From CAMBRQ01 sp945870325 (GTDB lineage: Bacteria > Bacillota > Clostridia > Lachnospirales > Lachnospiraceae), in the NCBI RefSeq assembly GCF_050313795.1, contig NZ_JBNPMC010000024.1:1-55407 (forward strand): 55,407 nucleotides of DNA, in the 5' to 3' direction. The position numbers were made by a program, and so were the translations under genes. The notes below the pieces were generated by a model. The model had not been told where the DNA came from. It made no database searches and saw nothing but the letters and a program-made list of their open reading frames with translations. Below, piece after piece: positions 32,961 through 42,342 of the stretch. Each line of letters opens with the position of its first letter. Position 1 is the stretch's first letter.

Positions 32961-35087
32961 ATGAAAGAAAAATCCAAACAAACAAGGGGAAAAGGAAGTG
33001 GGAGACCAGGCTGGGTGATCCCTGCGATGACGATGGTATTGATTGTGCTGCTCATTATAGCAGGAGTGTTGCTGTTCTTGCGAATTCGATCAAACGAAGA
33101 GAAACCACAGGATGTTTTGGCTGAATATATGAATCACATTCCAAAGGGCGAATACGAAGAGATGTATGCAATGCTGGATCTGGAAGAGTCGGGGAACATT
33201 AATCAGGAGAATTTTATCAAGCGTAATTCCGGTATCTATGAAGGAATTGAGATACAGAATATGAGACTCGAGATTCTGGAGGATTCAGAAGGGGAGAAAG
33301 ATCCGTTACTGGTGAAGTACCGTACATCCTTTGATACTGTTGCGGGCAATCTTAGTTTCGAATCAGAGGCGCATTTTACAAAAGGGGAGGAAGGATATAA
33401 ACTTGCGTGGGATGACAGCCTGATCTTTCCGGAATTAACTGAGACAGATAAAGTCAGAGTGTCCACGATACAGGCGGAGCGCGGCAGCATCTTAGATCGG
33501 AATGACCGTGTTCTTGCGGGAAAAGGGACGGCGTCGTCCGTAGGAATCGTGCCGGGAAAATTAGAAGATAGAGACGGTGCTATTCAGGCAATCGCCGAAT
33601 TACTGGAAATGACGCCGGAGACGATAGAGAACCAATTAGGCGCACAGTGGGTGAATGATGAATCTTTCGTCCCGCTTAAAACAATTCCTAAGGTAAATGA
33701 ATTGGAAGTTACGGCATTAGAGCCGGATGAGACAGTCTTGAAGGAACAAGAGAGGCAGGAGGCTTTGCTTGCGATTCCGGGAGTGATGATCTCGGATGTA
33801 GAAGTGAGACAATATCCGCTGGGAGAAGCGGCAGCACATCTGGTAGGATATGTGCAGAATGTCACGGCTGAAGACTTGGAAGAGCATGTCGGGGAGGGAT
33901 ATAATGCCAACAGTGTGATCGGAAGGAGTGGAATCGAAGGGCTCTTCGAGAAAGAATTGAAGGGGACTAACGGATGTGATATCTATATTGAAGATGAGAA
34001 TGGTGATCGGAAAGCAGGGCTGGCAAATGTATCTGTCGTGGATGGGGAGAATATAAAACTAACCATTGACGCATCCATCCAGTCTGCATTATATGAACAG
34101 TTTCAAACGGATAAGAGTTGTTCCGTGGCGATGAATCCTTATACCGGAGAAGTGTTAGCGCTGGTGAGTACTCCGTCTTATGATAATAATGAATTCATCA
34201 TGGGAATGTCAGATGCGAGATGGACTTCGCTGAATGAGGATGAGCAGAAGCCGCTGTATAATCGTTTCCGTCAGGTATGGTGTCCGGGATCGACATTTAA
34301 GCCGATTATTGCGGCGATTGGACTGAAGTCCGGCGCGATTGATCCTTCAGAAGATTACGGAAGTGAAGGACTCAGTTGGCAGAAGGATGAGTCATGGGGA
34401 GATTACCATGTGACGACGCTCCATACCTATTCGCCGGTTACATTGGAGAATGCGCTGATCTATTCTGATAATATTTATTTTGCCAAGGCGGCGCTTAAGA
34501 TTGGCTCTGAAGAATTGGAGAATTCCTTGAAGGCTCTGGGATTTGGTGAAGAGATTCCGTTTGACATTAAGATGTCCGTATCTCAGTATTCCAATCAGGA
34601 GCATATTGATGCAGAGGTTCAGTTGGCAGACAGCGGTTACGGTCAGGGCCAGGTGCTGGTGAATCCATTGCATCTGGCGTGCCTGTATACGTCATTTGCC
34701 AATCAGGGAAATGTAATAAAACCGTATCTTGTGTATCAGGATCAGCCGCAGTCAGAGATATGGCTTGAGGGAGCCATCCCGGAGGATGCTGCGAATACGG
34801 TGCTGGAAGGATTGAAGAAGGTAGTAAATGATCCGAATGGAACGGGATATGCGGCACATAGAGATGATATCGCTTTGGCAGGAAAGACTGGAACTGCTGA
34901 GATTAAGGCATCCCAAGATGATGTGAATGGAACGGAATTAGGTTGGTTTGCAATATTCACAGGGCAGGATGTGGCGAAACCGGTATTGGTTGTGAACATG
35001 GTAGAAGATGTGAAGGACAGAGGCGGCAGTGGATATGTCGTCGGGAAGGATAAAGTGGTGCTGGACGCATATCTGAATGGACAGTAG
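32961..35087 (+). CDS. MecA/PBP2a-like penicillin-binding transpeptidase
   Basis: 708 residues. One membrane anchor (20-41); an NTF2-like MecA N-terminal domain (45-155); a PBP dimerisation-type region (170-330, with ERGSILDRN and the GRSGIEGLFE motif); and the transpeptidase domain with STFK (Ser444, Lys447), SDN (502-504) and KTGT (642-645). It cross-links peptidoglycan outside the membrane. The MecA_N domain plus control by a BlaR1/BlaI pair is the arrangement of beta-lactam-inducible, low-affinity PBPs. A three-codon frame (MSK) sits between the best ribosome site and this start, which may lower translation. Confidence 0.92.
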   Translation: MKEKSKQTRGKGSGRPGWVIPAMTMVLIVLLIIAGVLLFLRIRSNEEKPQDVLAEYMNHIPKGEYEEMYAMLDLEESGNINQENFIKRNSGIYEGIEIQNMRLEILEDSEGEKDPLLVKYRTSFDTVAGNLSFESEAHFTKGEEGYKLAWDDSLIFPELTETDKVRVSTIQAERGSILDRNDRVLAGKGTASSVGIVPGKLEDRDGAIQAIAELLEMTPETIENQLGAQWVNDESFVPLKTIPKVNELEVTALEPDETVLKEQERQEALLAIPGVMISDVEVRQYPLGEAAAHLVGYVQNVTAEDLEEHVGEGYNANSVIGRSGIEGLFEKELKGTNGCDIYIEDENGDRKAGLANVSVVDGENIKLTIDASIQSALYEQFQTDKSCSVAMNPYTGEVLALVSTPSYDNNEFIMGMSDARWTSLNEDEQKPLYNRFRQVWCPGSTFKPIIAAIGLKSGAIDPSEDYGSEGLSWQKDESWGDYHVTTLHTYSPVTLENALIYSDNIYFAKAALKIGSEELENSLKALGFGEEIPFDIKMSVSQYSNQEHIDAEVQLADSGYGQGQVLVNPLHLACLYTSFANQGNVIKPYLVYQDQPQSEIWLEGAIPEDAANTVLEGLKKVVNDPNGTGYAAHRDDIALAGKTGTAEIKASQDDVNGTELGWFAIFTGQDVAKPVLVVNMVEDVKDRGGSGYVVGKDKVVLDAYLNGQ

Positions 35088-35096
35088 AAAGGATTA

Positions 35097-35135
35097 ATGC
35101 CCTGCCATAGTCTTTTGGAGGCTGCGGCAGGGCAT
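35097..35135. terminator. Hairpin between convergent genes
   Basis: ATGCCCTGCC pairs with GGCAGGGCAT (perfect 10 bp). It lies after the PBP gene and before the convergent blaR1 unit. Confidence 0.65.
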
Positions 35136-35143
35136 CAGACTGT

Positions 35144-35422
35144 TTATTGATTCGAATGGAAGGATTTCCATATTTTCAGAAGTTCTTCCGGTGTTCCATC
35201 TGGGTTGGCCGCTACGATGTCATAGAATTCCCGCAGTTTTTCGGGAGTTTCTTCCAATTCATCTGCGGTATCTTCCAGGTTCTTTCCCTTAAGGAACTTT
35301 TTCTGAATCTGAGCAATCAGAGTAGATGCGATGCCATCATTCCAACCCTCTTCCCAACCCTCTTCCCTGCTTGTTCGACGAATTTCCTGTACATCATATG
35401 CTTCAAAACTATCGAATAACAT
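35144..35422 (-). CDS. Small Rpn-like C-terminal protein
   Basis: 92 residues, helical and acidic, with REEGWEEGWNDGIASTLIAQIQKKFL followed by LEDTADELEETPEKL, the pattern of the C-terminal tail of Rpn/PD-(D/E)XK proteins. The nuclease part is absent. It has its own GGAGA ribosome site and overlaps the end of blaR1 by 14 bases, so it is read as the third gene of that operon. It is either an orphan fragment that became fixed or a small regulator; the former seems more likely. Confidence 0.5.
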   Translation of the reverse strand: MLFDSFEAYDVQEIRRTSREEGWEEGWNDGIASTLIAQIQKKFLKGKNLEDTADELEETPEKLREFYDIVAANPDGTPEELLKIWKSFHSNQ

Positions 35423-37253
35423 AGGAAATCTCCTTTTCCTGCCACATCCCAAGATCTGACAACACACTAAGCGCAATATCCGCAGCATTCTTTCCGGTAG
35501 CATTCTCATCAGCCTGGATATTGACGGCAAAGAAACAAGTGTGTTCATTAGATTCAACCAATCCCACAAACCACCCATTGACATTCTTCCCATCAACCAT
35601 TCCAGTTCCGGTTTTGCCGTACAAGGAAGCATCGGCAGAAGAAGAAAGGTACAGGGCATCTTTAACAGCATCAATATGATCCTGTCTGAATCCCAATTCA
35701 TTGTTGTACAGTCCTTTAAGCAACTCAACCTGCTCTGCCGGAGAGATCTTCAAAGAGGATTCCATCCAGTACGAGGAAAGTTCGCCGCTGGTGTCCCGAT
35801 TACCATAGTTAATATCTTTGAAAAATTCCTGAACTGCCAAGGCGCCGGCCTGCTGGTCAATTGTCTGAAAGTACCAGTTCGCAGAGTTTTTCATTGCTGA
35901 ATCTAAAGTCTGATCTGTGTTCCAGGCATCAAACGGATATGAAGTTCCGTTCCATTCTATCTTAGAGTGTTCGGGAGTAATGATACCGGATTCCAGACCA
36001 AGCAGAGCATCATAGATTTTGTAAGTGGAGTCCGGGGATATGCGTTTTGTCGCCATAACTTCATTGTATAGTTGCCAGTGATCGGCAGCACTGTCGTATA
36101 ATACGAAACTTCCCTGATAACCTTTGAAGTAAGAATCCAGATCCAGGGAAGAGACGGTGCCGGAGTCTGGCCGGAACTTGCTGGTATCAGATGAGGAGGC
36201 ATTTGCTGACAGGAAAGGCAGGAAACCAAGGAGAAGAACTATGATCAGGCAGTAAACAATCAATCCCTTCATCCTTTTGGAGAATGTCAACGGCTGGTAG
36301 GAAGCGATATTCAGGATGCGTCTTTTCATCTGTTTCATGTCCCCTCCCAGTCCAGAGGCGAAGTGGAATGGAGAACGGGAAAGTGTCTCTGCAAAGTGAA
36401 TGAGTGTATTGCCGTAATCAATGTGATCACATTCATCAAGCATTGCCAGTACGGAGGAGTCACAGGCAATCTCCCGGTCATTTCGCATCTCCTTTATAGC
36501 ATACCAGATCAATGGGTTGAACCAGTATATGATTCCTGCAAGATTGGTTATCGCATTTGCAAGTGAATCATGATGTTTATAGTGCTGTAGTTCATGGAGA
36601 AGCATATACCGCAGATCTTTCTTCTGATAATCCGTGCCGAGATCTGAGATCAGATGGATTGGAAGATAGATGCGAGGCTTGAATATGCCGGTCATAATGG
36701 GCGTTTTTATGAATGCGGTGCTGTATATAGGAATATCTTTGGTGATTTCCATCTCCAGGCAGCAGGATTCAAACAGATTGCGGACATCTTCGCTCTGAAG
36801 CGGTAAAGCGGATTGGCTGATGCGATGAAACTGCATTAGAGACCTAAGTGTCAGCAACAGCATAATCAGCATACCGCCACACCATATGGTCAGAAGCAGA
36901 TATCCCAATATGGAGGGAGTTCTGCCACTGACAGAGATCGCAAAATCATTCATCCAGTTCGCAGCAGTAGTCTGAGGAGCGATATTGACCGTCTGCTCGG
37001 TCGCAATGAATGAGTCAGAAGAGTACGCTTTCCAATACGTGATTTTGCCGACCCATGAGATTAATTGTGCCAATTCGGGAAGGTGTAACGGTATGAATGG
37101 AACTGCAAGCAAGAAAAGCGGCAGATACCATAAGTTATATTGGATTCTCCCGGATAAATGGTTCTTAAGCACTCTTTTGACTACTAGAATCATGCAGATA
37201 AAGAGAGCAATCAGTATATTGCAATAGAGAAAATGAATGAAGAATTGCACCAT
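35409..37253 (-). CDS. blaR1: BlaR1/MecR1 beta-lactam sensor-protease
   Basis: 614 residues. Four membrane segments, an M56 zinc protease domain with HELQH (220-224) and a downstream NDREIACD, and an extracellular class-D-like sensor with STYK (409-412), SAN (457-459) and KTGTG (547-551). In known systems beta-lactam acylates the sensor Ser, and the protease then triggers loss of BlaI. All key motifs are intact, so it should be functional. GGAGGG lies seven bases before the ATG, and its start is two bases from the blaI stop. Confidence 0.95.
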   Translation of the reverse strand: MVQFFIHFLYCNILIALFICMILVVKRVLKNHLSGRIQYNLWYLPLFLLAVPFIPLHLPELAQLISWVGKITYWKAYSSDSFIATEQTVNIAPQTTAANWMNDFAISVSGRTPSILGYLLLTIWCGGMLIMLLLTLRSLMQFHRISQSALPLQSEDVRNLFESCCLEMEITKDIPIYSTAFIKTPIMTGIFKPRIYLPIHLISDLGTDYQKKDLRYMLLHELQHYKHHDSLANAITNLAGIIYWFNPLIWYAIKEMRNDREIACDSSVLAMLDECDHIDYGNTLIHFAETLSRSPFHFASGLGGDMKQMKRRILNIASYQPLTFSKRMKGLIVYCLIIVLLLGFLPFLSANASSSDTSKFRPDSGTVSSLDLDSYFKGYQGSFVLYDSAADHWQLYNEVMATKRISPDSTYKIYDALLGLESGIITPEHSKIEWNGTSYPFDAWNTDQTLDSAMKNSANWYFQTIDQQAGALAVQEFFKDINYGNRDTSGELSSYWMESSLKISPAEQVELLKGLYNNELGFRQDHIDAVKDALYLSSSADASLYGKTGTGMVDGKNVNGWFVGLVESNEHTCFFAVNIQADENATGKNAADIALSVLSDLGMWQEKEISYVIR

Positions 37254-37254
37254 A

Positions 37255-37635
37255 TCAATCCCTCCTGGCCTTGCCGGAAAGAAGACTGCGAAGAGAGTCA
37301 ATATCTGACTCAGACAAACGGTCATTCTCAAGATAGGCAGAAAGCATAGCAGTAATATCTCCATTATAATAGCGCTTCAGAAAAGAAGAACTCTCTTGAC
37401 GGACATATTCGTCTTCTTTGACTAATGGTGTGTAGACGAAGACGCGGCTTTGCTTCTCGTAGGTAAGGGCGCCCTTTGTGACCAGACGCTTCAGCATGGT
37501 CTGGATGGTCTTAGGGTTCCAGGAGGTTGTACGGGTTAGGCGCTCCGTGACTTCATTCGTGTTGATGGGAGCGTATTTCCATATAATCTTCATTACTTCG
37601 TATTCGCCTTCTGATATCTGGGGCAGTTTATGCAT
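37255..37635 (-). CDS. blaI: BlaI/MecI repressor
   Basis: 126 residues, the full length of the family. N-terminal winged helix (PQISEGEYEVMKIIWKYAPI, SWNPKTIQTMLKRLVTKGAL) and a C-terminal dimerisation part. It should repress its own operon and the divergently placed lipoprotein-PBP operon through the TTACA-type operators found at both. Ribosome site GGAGGAAC. Confidence 0.95.
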   Translation of the reverse strand: MHKLPQISEGEYEVMKIIWKYAPINTNEVTERLTRTTSWNPKTIQTMLKRLVTKGALTYEKQSRVFVYTPLVKEDEYVRQESSSFLKRYYNGDITAMLSAYLENDRLSESDIDSLRSLLSGKARRD

Positions 37636-37656
37636 AATGGGTTCCTCCGGAATAAA

Positions 37657-37707
37657 ATCTTACAAGTGTAATAAAAATATTATACCTATTTGAGGGAGGA
37701 ATGTCAA
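37657..37707 (-). promoter_or_regulatory. blaI-blaR1 promoter and operator
   Basis: Minus strand: TTGACA (37707-37702), 17-base spacer, TATAAT (37684-37679). The operator TTACACTTGTAAGA lies just past the -10 box, over the expected start of transcription, giving autoregulation. Confidence 0.8.
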
Positions 37708-37867
37708 CGAAGTCTATAGATGAGGTGTTCGGGAAGGAGGAGCGGGGGCATGCAGCATTTGGTATGAAGGGGAGTATTGATTCTGGTGTCAGCGGTATCC
37801 GGTATTGCACCTTTCTCCAGGAATATGATATAGTAAATGCTGACTATATAGAATGAGGTGAAGAGAG

Positions 37868-39187
37868 ATGAGTATTTTAAATGTTGAACATCTGACACAT
37901 GGTTTTGGGGATCGTGCGATATTCGATGATGTTTCTTTTCGTCTTTTAAAAGGTGAGCATATCGGTCTGGTCGGTGCCAACGGAGAAGGAAAGTCTACTT
38001 TTTTCAATATTGTAACGGGAAAATTAATCCCGGATGAAGGAAAGGTGGAATGGGCGAAGAAGGTGAGGGCTGGTTATCTGGATCAGCACACAGTCCTTGA
38101 GCCGGGGATGACGATCCGTGACGTGTTGAAATCAGCGTTTTCCTATCTGTTTGAGTTAGAAGAAAAGATGAATCAGATCTGTGATTCGCTAGGGGATGCA
38201 GACCCGGATGCGATGGAAGAGATGATGGAGGAGTTGGGTTCGATTCAGGATACGCTGATGATGCATGATTTCTACATCATAGATTCTAAGATAGAAGAGG
38301 TTGCACGTGCGCTGGGGCTTCTGGAACTAGGGCTTGATCAGGATGTTACGGAACTGAGTGGAGGTCAGCGGACGAAGATTCTGTTGGGCAAACTTCTCTT
38401 AGAGAAGCCGGATATTCTGCTGTTGGATGAGCCGACGAACTATCTGGATGAGGAGCATATTGCATGGCTTAAGAGATATCTTCAGGAATATGAGAATGCA
38501 TTCATCCTTATTTCTCATGATATTCCCTTCTTAAATGAAGTTGTGAACATTATCTATCATATGGAGAACCAGGAACTGAACCGCTATGTGGGTGACTATG
38601 ATCATTTCCAGGAAGTTTATGCAGTAAAGAAGGCACAGTTGGAGGCTGCTTATAAGCGTCAGCAGCAGGAGATTAAGGAACTGAAAGACTTTGTGGCGCG
38701 TAATAAAGCCAGGGTCTCTACCCGTAATATGGCAATGTCCCGTCAGAAGAAACTGGATAAGATGGATGTGATTGAACTGGCAGCCGAACGTCCGAAGCCG
38801 GAATTCAACTTTAAGGTGGGAAGAACGCCTGGAAAATACATATTTGAAACAAAGGATATGGTGATAGGATATTACATAACCGAACCTTCGCCTGTTCGCC
38901 ACCACTTAGGACTCGCACCTGACTCTCGATATGCTTCGTTGTAAGACCGCATTTGGCAAGAGCGGAACGCACTTCATACTGGGTAAATGACGGGAATTCC
39001 CCCCAGATCTCTTCGATGCAGGTAGTCTTATCTGGATGTAGATGCCAAGGATGAACTGAAACGTGCGTTGCTGGAATATAGAGGAGGTGTGCTTCTTATC
39101 TGCCATGAACCGGAGTTCTACAGAGATGTCGTGTCAGAGGTGTGGGATTGCAGCAGATGGACGACGATGAATCCGGACTTGTTGTAG
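37868..39187 (+). pseudogene. ABC-F ATPase gene broken by an internal inversion
   Basis: The first 334 codons are a normal ABC-F start: Walker A GLVGANGEGKSTFF, signature ELSGGQRTKI, Walker B ILLLDEPTNYLD and the KKAQLEAAYKRQQQEIKEL linker. At GKYIFETKDMVIGY the frame meets foreign-looking sequence and stops. The foreign part is the gene's own second-domain sequence in reverse orientation; the normal strand resumes at LDVDAKDELKRALLEY and runs to the natural C-terminus. The second Walker A and Walker B regions are missing. A truncated one-domain product could still be made. Intact homologues are Ettan/antibiotic-protection ATPases acting on ribosomes. Confidence 0.88.
38872..39030 (-). other. 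Inverted segment of the ABC-F second ATPase domain
   Basis: Read on the minus strand this stretch encodes TTCIEEIWGEFPSFTQYEVR, SALAKCGLTTKHIESQVRVL, SGGEQAKVRLC without interruption: the linker and ABC signature of the second ABC-F domain. It is flanked on both sides by plus-strand ABC-F sequence. Confidence 0.88.
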
Positions 39188-39289
39188 GGGAAGATGTCTG
39201 GTGAATAGCGATTTATTATCGGTATCTATATTGGAGGAACAATGTTATAATACGATTATGAAATAATATATGTTCGGGAGGTAGCGAGA

Positions 39290-41821
39290 ATGAGAAAAAT
39301 AAAAGAACGGACATTATCAGGGACAAGGAATCCTAACCCGGCAGAATATGAGCAGGCGCACCGCCTGTTAGCCCGCAGGGCTGCCGCTGAAGGAATCGTC
39401 CTTCTTAAGAATGAAAAGCAGATACTTCCATTGGAAAAAGGAAGCAAGATAGCCCTCTTTGGAGCAGGCGCCGGCAGGACGATCAAAGGTGGTACGGGTT
39501 CCGGTGATGTGAATGAAAGGGATAGTGTATCTATCTATGATGGACTGGTGAATGCCGGATATCAGATTACGAATCCAAAGTGGGTACAAGTTTACGAAGA
39601 GATGTATACCAGTGCCAGATGTGCATGGAGGGATGAGATTCTTAACAATGTAAAGAATGGATCAATGCCGTTTTTCGACGTGTACTCTACAACACCGTTT
39701 TATCTGCCGACAGGTCCGAAAGCGGAGTCTTCAGAGGCTGATACGGCAATCTATGTGATCAGCCGTATTGCAGGAGAGGGCAGTGACCGTTTTAATCAGG
39801 AGGGCGATTATCTTCTAACAGAAGAAGAGAGAGTCATGTTAAAAGATATCTGCACCGATTATAAGAAGGTAATTATTGCGGTCAATACGGGTGGCTTGAT
39901 CGACCTTTCTTTTCTGGATGAGTATTCTAATATCTATGCAGTGCTTCAGATTGTACAGCCGGGTATGGAAGGAGGCAACGCATTTGCGGATATTATTAGC
40001 GGGGCATCTGTGCCAAGTGGAAAACTGGCGGACAGTTGGGCATACCGCTATGAAGATTACCCGAGTGCAGCGACATTCTCCCATAATAATGGAAATGTGA
40101 ATGAAGAATATTATGAGGAAGGTATCTATGTGGGATACCGCTACTTTGATTCTTTTGATGTACCGGTGCGCTATAGTTTTGGATATGGAATGTCTTATAC
40201 GGATTTTATGGTGGAAACTTTGGACGTGTGCGTAAGGGAAGAGGAACACGAAAAACAAGAGTCTGTTATGCCGGAAGTTATAATCACAGCGAAAGTTACG
40301 AATACAGGGGCGGTATACTCCGGTAAGGAAGTGGTACAAGTCTATGTATCTGCACCGGAAGGAAAGTTAGAAAAGGAATACCGCAGGCTCTGTGGATTCG
40401 CTAAGACAAAAGAACTTGCGCCAGGAGAAAGCCAGGAGGTAGAGATCTCTTTCGCGGTTGATCAGATGGCGTCCTATGATGAGGAAGAGGGAGAATGGAT
40501 TCTGGAGCCTGGATATTACGGAATCTGGGTTGGAACGTCCCTGAATCAAAGTGAATTAAAGGCAAGGCTTTCCCTTAAGCAGGAGAAGGTGCTTACAAAA
40601 GTAGATCATATCTGTCCGCTGCAGGCAGAGTTGAATGAGTTGAAGTTTGCAGAAGCGAAACGAAGCTCTCGTTACAATGAATGGGTAGAGGCGGGAGAGC
40701 GGCAAGGGCTTCCTGTGATTGCGTTAGATCTGACAGGAGTTACAACACAGGTTATCGATTATTCAGATGTGCCGGAGAACGAAGAAGACGAAGCAGTACA
40801 GTTAGTAAAACAACTCGATGTTGAACAGTTCATCCAGTTAGCCACCGGAGATCCGGGAAAAGGACAGGGAAGCAATCTTGGCTCCGCAGGAATCTCTGTT
40901 CCGGGCTCTGCAGGAGAGACCAGTTCCTGTGCGGCATCTGAAGGAATTGCCAGCATCGTGCTTGCAGATGGTCCGGCAGGACTTCGGCTGAATCAATCCT
41001 ATCATGTGAAAGATGGGAAGATTGTAGCGCCGCCATTTGAAGCCAGCCTGGAGCATGGATTCTTCTGTCCGGATCTTAAGCAGGAAGGAGATATCTATTA
41101 TCAGTACTGTACGGCGATTCCTGTCGGTACGCTGCTTGCACAGACCTGGGATGTAGAGTTGATTGAAGAGATCGGAAGAATGATCGGGGATGAGATGCAG
41201 CGTTTTGGCGTTGATCTGTGGCTTGCGCCGGGCATGAATATTCATAGGAATCCTCTTTGCGGAAGAAACTTTGAATATTATTCCGAAGATCCGCTGATTA
41301 GTGGCAAGATTGCTGCGGCTATGACATTGGGAGTTCAAAGCGTGGCCGGATGTGGCACGACGATTAAGCATTTTGCATGTAATAATCAGGAAGATAACCG
41401 GATAGGATCGAATGGCATTATCTCAGAGCGGGCATTGCGAGAAATCTATCTGAAGGGATTCGAAATTGCGGTGAAGGAATCACATCCGATGTCAATTATG
41501 ACCAGTTATAATCTGATCAATGGAGTCCATGCGGCGAATAATTATGATATCTGTACCAAGGCGGCAAGGAAGGAATGGGGATTCGATGGCGTGATCATGA
41601 CAGACTGGACGACGACAGAGCAGGGACCTGACTGTACCGCAGCAGGATGTATGCGCGCGGGGAATGACCTGGTAATGCCGGGACAGTTCTCTGATCACGA
41701 GAATATCCGGAAAGAATTGGCGGAAGGAACGCTTACGGAGAAAGAACTGCGGGATTGTATTGTCAGACTGGTGCGGGTGATTCTGCGGTCAGGGCAGTAT
41801 GAACTGCCAGCGCATCCGTAG
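39290..41821 (+). CDS. Circularly permuted GH3 beta-glucosidase-like enzyme
   Basis: 843 residues. The domain order is reversed compared with usual GH3 enzymes: the alpha/beta sandwich domain comes first (RRAAAEGIVLLKNEKQILPL, SYGFGYGMSYTDF near 300), then a fibronectin-III-like domain (about 325-420), and the TIM-barrel-type domain last (ADGPAGLRL, FGVDLWLAPGMNIHRNPLCGRNFEYYSEDP, TIKHFACNNQEDNR, and GFDGVIMTDW with the expected nucleophile Asp). No signal peptide, so it acts on imported oligosaccharides in the cytoplasm. GGGAGGTAGCG is the ribosome site. Known permuted GH3 members are beta-glucosidases; xylosidase activity is possible. Confidence 0.9.
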   Translation: MRKIKERTLSGTRNPNPAEYEQAHRLLARRAAAEGIVLLKNEKQILPLEKGSKIALFGAGAGRTIKGGTGSGDVNERDSVSIYDGLVNAGYQITNPKWVQVYEEMYTSARCAWRDEILNNVKNGSMPFFDVYSTTPFYLPTGPKAESSEADTAIYVISRIAGEGSDRFNQEGDYLLTEEERVMLKDICTDYKKVIIAVNTGGLIDLSFLDEYSNIYAVLQIVQPGMEGGNAFADIISGASVPSGKLADSWAYRYEDYPSAATFSHNNGNVNEEYYEEGIYVGYRYFDSFDVPVRYSFGYGMSYTDFMVETLDVCVREEEHEKQESVMPEVIITAKVTNTGAVYSGKEVVQVYVSAPEGKLEKEYRRLCGFAKTKELAPGESQEVEISFAVDQMASYDEEEGEWILEPGYYGIWVGTSLNQSELKARLSLKQEKVLTKVDHICPLQAELNELKFAEAKRSSRYNEWVEAGERQGLPVIALDLTGVTTQVIDYSDVPENEEDEAVQLVKQLDVEQFIQLATGDPGKGQGSNLGSAGISVPGSAGETSSCAASEGIASIVLADGPAGLRLNQSYHVKDGKIVAPPFEASLEHGFFCPDLKQEGDIYYQYCTAIPVGTLLAQTWDVELIEEIGRMIGDEMQRFGVDLWLAPGMNIHRNPLCGRNFEYYSEDPLISGKIAAAMTLGVQSVAGCGTTIKHFACNNQEDNRIGSNGIISERALREIYLKGFEIAVKESHPMSIMTSYNLINGVHAANNYDICTKAARKEWGFDGVIMTDWTTTEQGPDCTAAGCMRAGNDLVMPGQFSDHENIRKELAEGTLTEKELRDCIVRLVRVILRSGQYELPAHP

Positions 41822-41822
41822 A

Positions 41823-41844
41823 GAACTGCTGGCGGCAGTTTTTA
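41823..41844 (+). terminator. Short terminator after the GH3 gene
   Basis: AACTGC-TGGCG-GCAGTT followed by TTTA, starting two bases after the stop codon. Confidence 0.55.
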
Positions 41845-42229
41845 TCTGGAGGAAGAGGGCGCAAGACGAGAGGTTGTATCAGAAGATATCGGCTATGTAT
41901 TGTCTGCGCCAACCGTACCGGAATTCCTTACAGGGAGGGAATTGGGATTGAAAGTATTCGCCAATGTACTGTCCGGAATAGGGGAGGTCATAAAGGCATT
42001 TTTGGGGAAATTACTGTATTTTTTGATTATGATTGTAGGCGCTTCTTTTTTGTGCCGGTCTGTGGTACCTCAGGTGGATGCGAATGAGTTGTTCCTTCTT
42101 CTGCTGATTGTGGCTTATGGACCTCCGCTTTTTGGGATGTGTGGTGTATTGTGTTGTGGCGTGTGTGCTGATCTATCGGCTGGCACCGAAGACATTCAAT
42201 ATTCGACAGAGATTTTGAGCAGTTGTTAA
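41845..42229 (+). pseudogene. Remnant of an ABC exporter (ATPase piece fused to permease piece)
   Basis: In one open frame a stretch like the Q-loop region of an ABC ATPase (EDIGYVLSAPTVPEFLTGREL) is followed by two strongly hydrophobic segments (AFLGKLLYFLIMIVGASFLC; ELFLLLLIVAYGPPLFG). There is no Walker A, signature or Walker B and no ribosome site for a sensible start. I read it as an in-frame deletion joining two neighbouring exporter genes; the identity of the permease part is a guess. Confidence 0.4.
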
Positions 42230-42342
42230 TTTTATTGAAAATAAGTTAACAACTCGTCAATTGTCCCCAAGCGTCATATCTGCTATTTTTATATTAAGCA
42301 AAGACCAATGCGTGATTAAAACAGCGATTGGAGGATGGGATA

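Noticed and set aside
37701..37856. A 51-codon frame between blaI and the ABC-F gene
   Set aside because: Its ATG lies inside the blaI -35 region with the purine-rich stretch directly abutting it, the translation has no family pattern, and it ends just before the ABC-F ribosome site.
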